DNA from: Paramecium pentaurelia
Lineage: Eukaryota > Ciliophora > Oligohymenophorea > Peniculida > Parameciidae
Assembly: GCA_905183005.1 (NCBI GenBank)
Contig: CAJJDO010000133.1
Coordinates: 1-64,000, forward strand
Length of the DNA stretch: 64,000 bases
Reading direction: 5' to 3'
Below, piece after piece: positions 61,753 to 64,000 of the stretch; the stretch's first letter is position 1, and every line of letters starts with the position of its first letter. The position numbers and the translations under genes were made by a program. The notes under the pieces were generated by a model. That model was not told the origin of the DNA. It made no database searches and saw only the letters and a list, made by a program, of their open reading frames with translations.

Positions 61753-62076
61753 TTATTTAATAATTAATCATTAAAAAATAATTGAATTTTATGTTAAATA
61801 ATATTGTTTTGTAGTAAATCAAAATTTTTTTATATTAATTAATAATAATATATTGACACCATAAAGAACTGTTGATCAAATTTTTCTTGTTCAAAACATT
61901 ACTAAATTGTATATTATTATATATATATCCATTAAAAATGATTAAGTAAAAATATTTAAATTTCAAAATTGCCTCAATCAAGGTTAATATCCATAATAGT
62001 CCTACTTCTAGGCACTTTACCATTTAAATTTGCTCATTAAATTTTCTGTATAACTTTAGAACTATATTATAATATT
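61753..62076. other. Spacer between kinase and kinesin-like gene
   Basis: 324 bp; a short minus-strand open frame here (to 62023) is not protein-like. Presumably the kinase promoter. Confidence 0.4.
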
Positions 62077-63639
62077 TCATTATACACTAGTTAATTCTTA
62101 TTTCCCACTTGATTCATAATTCTAATTACTCATTACTCCTAATTCTTTTTACATGATATCATTTGTTAACTAATTCCTGTAATTTTCTCGACTAAGTGGA
62201 ATTTGAATAGTGTTTGTATATTTTCTCAGTGTTGTAAGTGTTTTAAACAAAGAATTTGTATATTCTTATTTAGGAGGGAATAAAATCTTCCTAAGACTAT
62301 CCAAATCATATTGTTCTTCTTCATTTATAATATATAATAATTTTTCTTTAAGTAATTTATCTTCACGTTATATTTCTTCTTCATAAGTATGATATAAAAA
62401 TTTTAAAGCCTTTTGCCAACCATCTGTTTTGGCCTAATTTATTTAAGATGTAATTTTTCCATTTATAATTTATAATAATTAATGTGAGACTTATTGCACT
62501 TATGAAATTATTTTATCTAAGTTTTAATTAATATCAATATGTTATAAGCATTCCTAATTTATAAGTTTACAAGCATGTGAATTTATTTTAGTTAATAATT
62601 TTAATAAATATTCACTTAATTCTTTATATTATAATTAATTAGATTATTATTATTATTATTATTACTATCCATTATTAACAATTATATCTTATCGTTTTTG
62701 TTTAGTAATTGTTGGTGTTACACTTCTTGCTTTGGAAGCATTATTATGATAAGTAGTATTATTAATATTGTCTTAAGGTGGATATACTTTAATACATGAA
62801 GATAATGCTTTAATAGTTTAACTAGTTTCAATAGTATTTTTAGGAAGAATAGTACCAATAACAATTATTTTTGAAGGTGGAGTTAATTAATTTTTGAGAA
62901 GCATAGTTAAACTAGAATCTCGAAAAGGAATAAATACTTATTATTAAGTTCCTTATTGTTGTTTGAGAAGGGCACTGAAAACTTTGAGTAGAGCTGTGAT
63001 ACAATTACTAGATTATGGAGATTTTGCATTTATGGAATTGTTACCTAAAATTTCAACAAATTGAATTTTAGATTTCATAACTTTAAGTGTTAAGATAGTA
63101 TGCAATTTTGAGAATTATGTTTTTTAGATTCCTTCTTAACATATAAGTAAGGATTCTTGATAATTTTGTGCAAGTACCTCAGTCAAATTTTCAACATAAG
63201 TTTCATTCTGCTTATTTCTTATTCTCAATTCTTTAAGAGTTTTATCTTAGCTTAATAAATCAATAGCTGATTGCATATATAATTAAAGCATTGAAATAGA
63301 CACTTATTATATTTACATTTGTTCAAACAAATATTAAAGGAATGTATGTAATAATCCTTCATTATGGAGTGAAAAGCCTAAGGCATGAGATTTTCCACTT
63401 TATGTTTATCCATAAGTTATAATGCAAGCATTCTATTGATTTCTTATAGCTTAATCAATAATGGGAATGCAATGTTGTTGTAATTCGTGATTCTCTTAAA
63501 AGATGGCATTAAATTAATAAGTCTTTTCTTCGAAGGATGATTGTGAGATTACTTTAACTGTATTTTCTTAAATAGTAAGTCCCCCTTCTTCTTCATAATC
63601 TGGTTTAACTTTCAAATATACTAATATATTATCACTCAT
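62077..63639 (-). CDS. Divergent kinesin-like protein with altered switch motifs
   Basis: An intronless frame of 520 aa from MSDNILVYLKVKPDYEEEGG. The kinesin fold is recognisable: P-loop YGQTQSGKSHALGF, NLTEVLAQNYQESLLIC, and FIPFRDSSLTMLLKNQLTPP with IIVIGTILP. Switch I (usually SSRSH) reads QKTQFSKLHTILTL and switch II (usually DLAGSE) reads FVEILGNNS, so the ATPase is probably impaired. After the motor come a polyQ run written as TAA codons (about 62643-62663) and a helical tail (HTYEEEIQREDKLLKEKLLY). It may bind microtubules or act as a partner of another kinesin; no stop interrupts it. Confidence 0.7.
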
Positions 63640-63783
63640 ATTTTAAATTATGGATTAACGATAAAAATTAGAATGAATGACTTTCTAGAAATTATTAATC
63701 CACTTATTAATGCATAAGTTCTTTTTACATTTTTATATGAGAATATATATTATTAGACAAAAAAAGGAAGTAGGATCTGTTAG

Positions 63784-64000
63784 ATGGAAATAGTAGTAGA
63801 ATTCAAGAGAGTAAATAGATGGATTAAGAAGTTAAATAAAGATGAAATTAATATTAGAGGTTTAACAATAGAGTATGTAGAGAGATATAATATTATAAAA
63901 ATAAGATAGTTTTCTGTAATTTTAATAGTAAAAGAAATTGACATATATAATTGCGCCAAAAATATGTAGTGCGGGAATATTTATATTTGGGATGGATTGA
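63784..64000 (+). CDS. Truncated ORF at the window edge
   Basis: From ATG 63784 the frame MEIVVEFKRVNRWIKKLNKD runs open to the end of the window, with segments such as IRGLTIEYVERYNIIKIRQF. It is 72 codons so far. It is divergent from the kinesin-like gene with 144 bp between the starts. Too short for a family; an earlier start or an intron is possible. Confidence 0.35.

Noticed and set aside
1..64000. Telomere repeats, tRNA or rRNA genes, CRISPR arrays, transposase genes
   Set aside because: None could be found by eye; no C4A2/C3A3-type telomere repeats, no tRNA-like T-loop with matching stems, no regular spacer arrays.

Overview
This window looks like a stretch of macronuclear DNA from a ciliate, most likely Paramecium or a close relative. 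The sequence is very AT-rich. TAA and TAG are read throughout as glutamine and TGA is the only stop: kinesin, calpain, stomatin, kinase and carboxypeptidase frames run for hundreds of codons across in-frame TAA/TAG and end at TGA. Genes are interrupted by very short introns (about 19-37 nt, usually GTA...AG), and spacers between the intact genes are often only 35-150 bp. No telomere repeat, rRNA, tRNA, CRISPR or recognisable transposon was seen.

The window has two parts. Positions 1 to about 14.5 kb are gene-poor. They hold eroded remains: TPR fragments (about 0.4 and 5 kb), cysteine-rich surface-antigen-like fragments on both strands (2.3-4.5 kb), a decayed cysteine-rich multi-membrane protein (6.7-9.7 kb), and opposite-strand fragments near 11.5 kb. 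This resembles the decayed end of a chromosome, but no end is in view.

From 14.58 kb onward genes are packed on both strands. In order they are: a WD40 protein and a TPR protein (minus); a large GGG/MORN-like repeat protein (plus); a small membrane protein, a kinesin-8-like motor and an STPGR/SHIPPO-like protein (minus); a LITAF protein (plus); an unknown protein with one internal TGA and a CD2BP2/Lin1-like protein (minus); a kinase with DFD instead of DFG (plus); a P4-ATPase-like protein without catalytic motifs (minus); a long protein with an amidotransferase-like start (plus); a stomatin (minus); an AGC kinase (plus); a cytosolic carboxypeptidase (minus); a YTH-domain protein with a charged RD/KE tail (minus); an unknown protein (minus); a calpain (plus); a small unknown and a Dpy-30/radial-spoke-like protein (minus); a coiled-coil protein and an SF-assemblin (plus); a B-box/PHR-like protein (minus); weak plus-strand ORFs and a membrane protein; a protein kinase and a divergent kinesin-like protein (minus); and a truncated plus-strand ORF at the right edge.

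Many products fit cilia and the microtubule cytoskeleton: kinesin-8, STPGR protein, tubulin-type carboxypeptidase, radial-spoke-like protein, SF-assemblin, kinesin-like protein. Others serve signalling (three kinases, calpain), membranes (P4-like, stomatin, LITAF) and RNA metabolism (YTH, CD2BP2-like). There is no operon logic. The most notable observations are the flippase-like pseudoenzyme, recurrent AAG (and some GAG) 3' splice sites where TAG would be expected, the YTH gene with two apparent single-base frameshifts, and the tandem GGG-repeat gene whose repeats of about 220 bp carry their own tiny introns.
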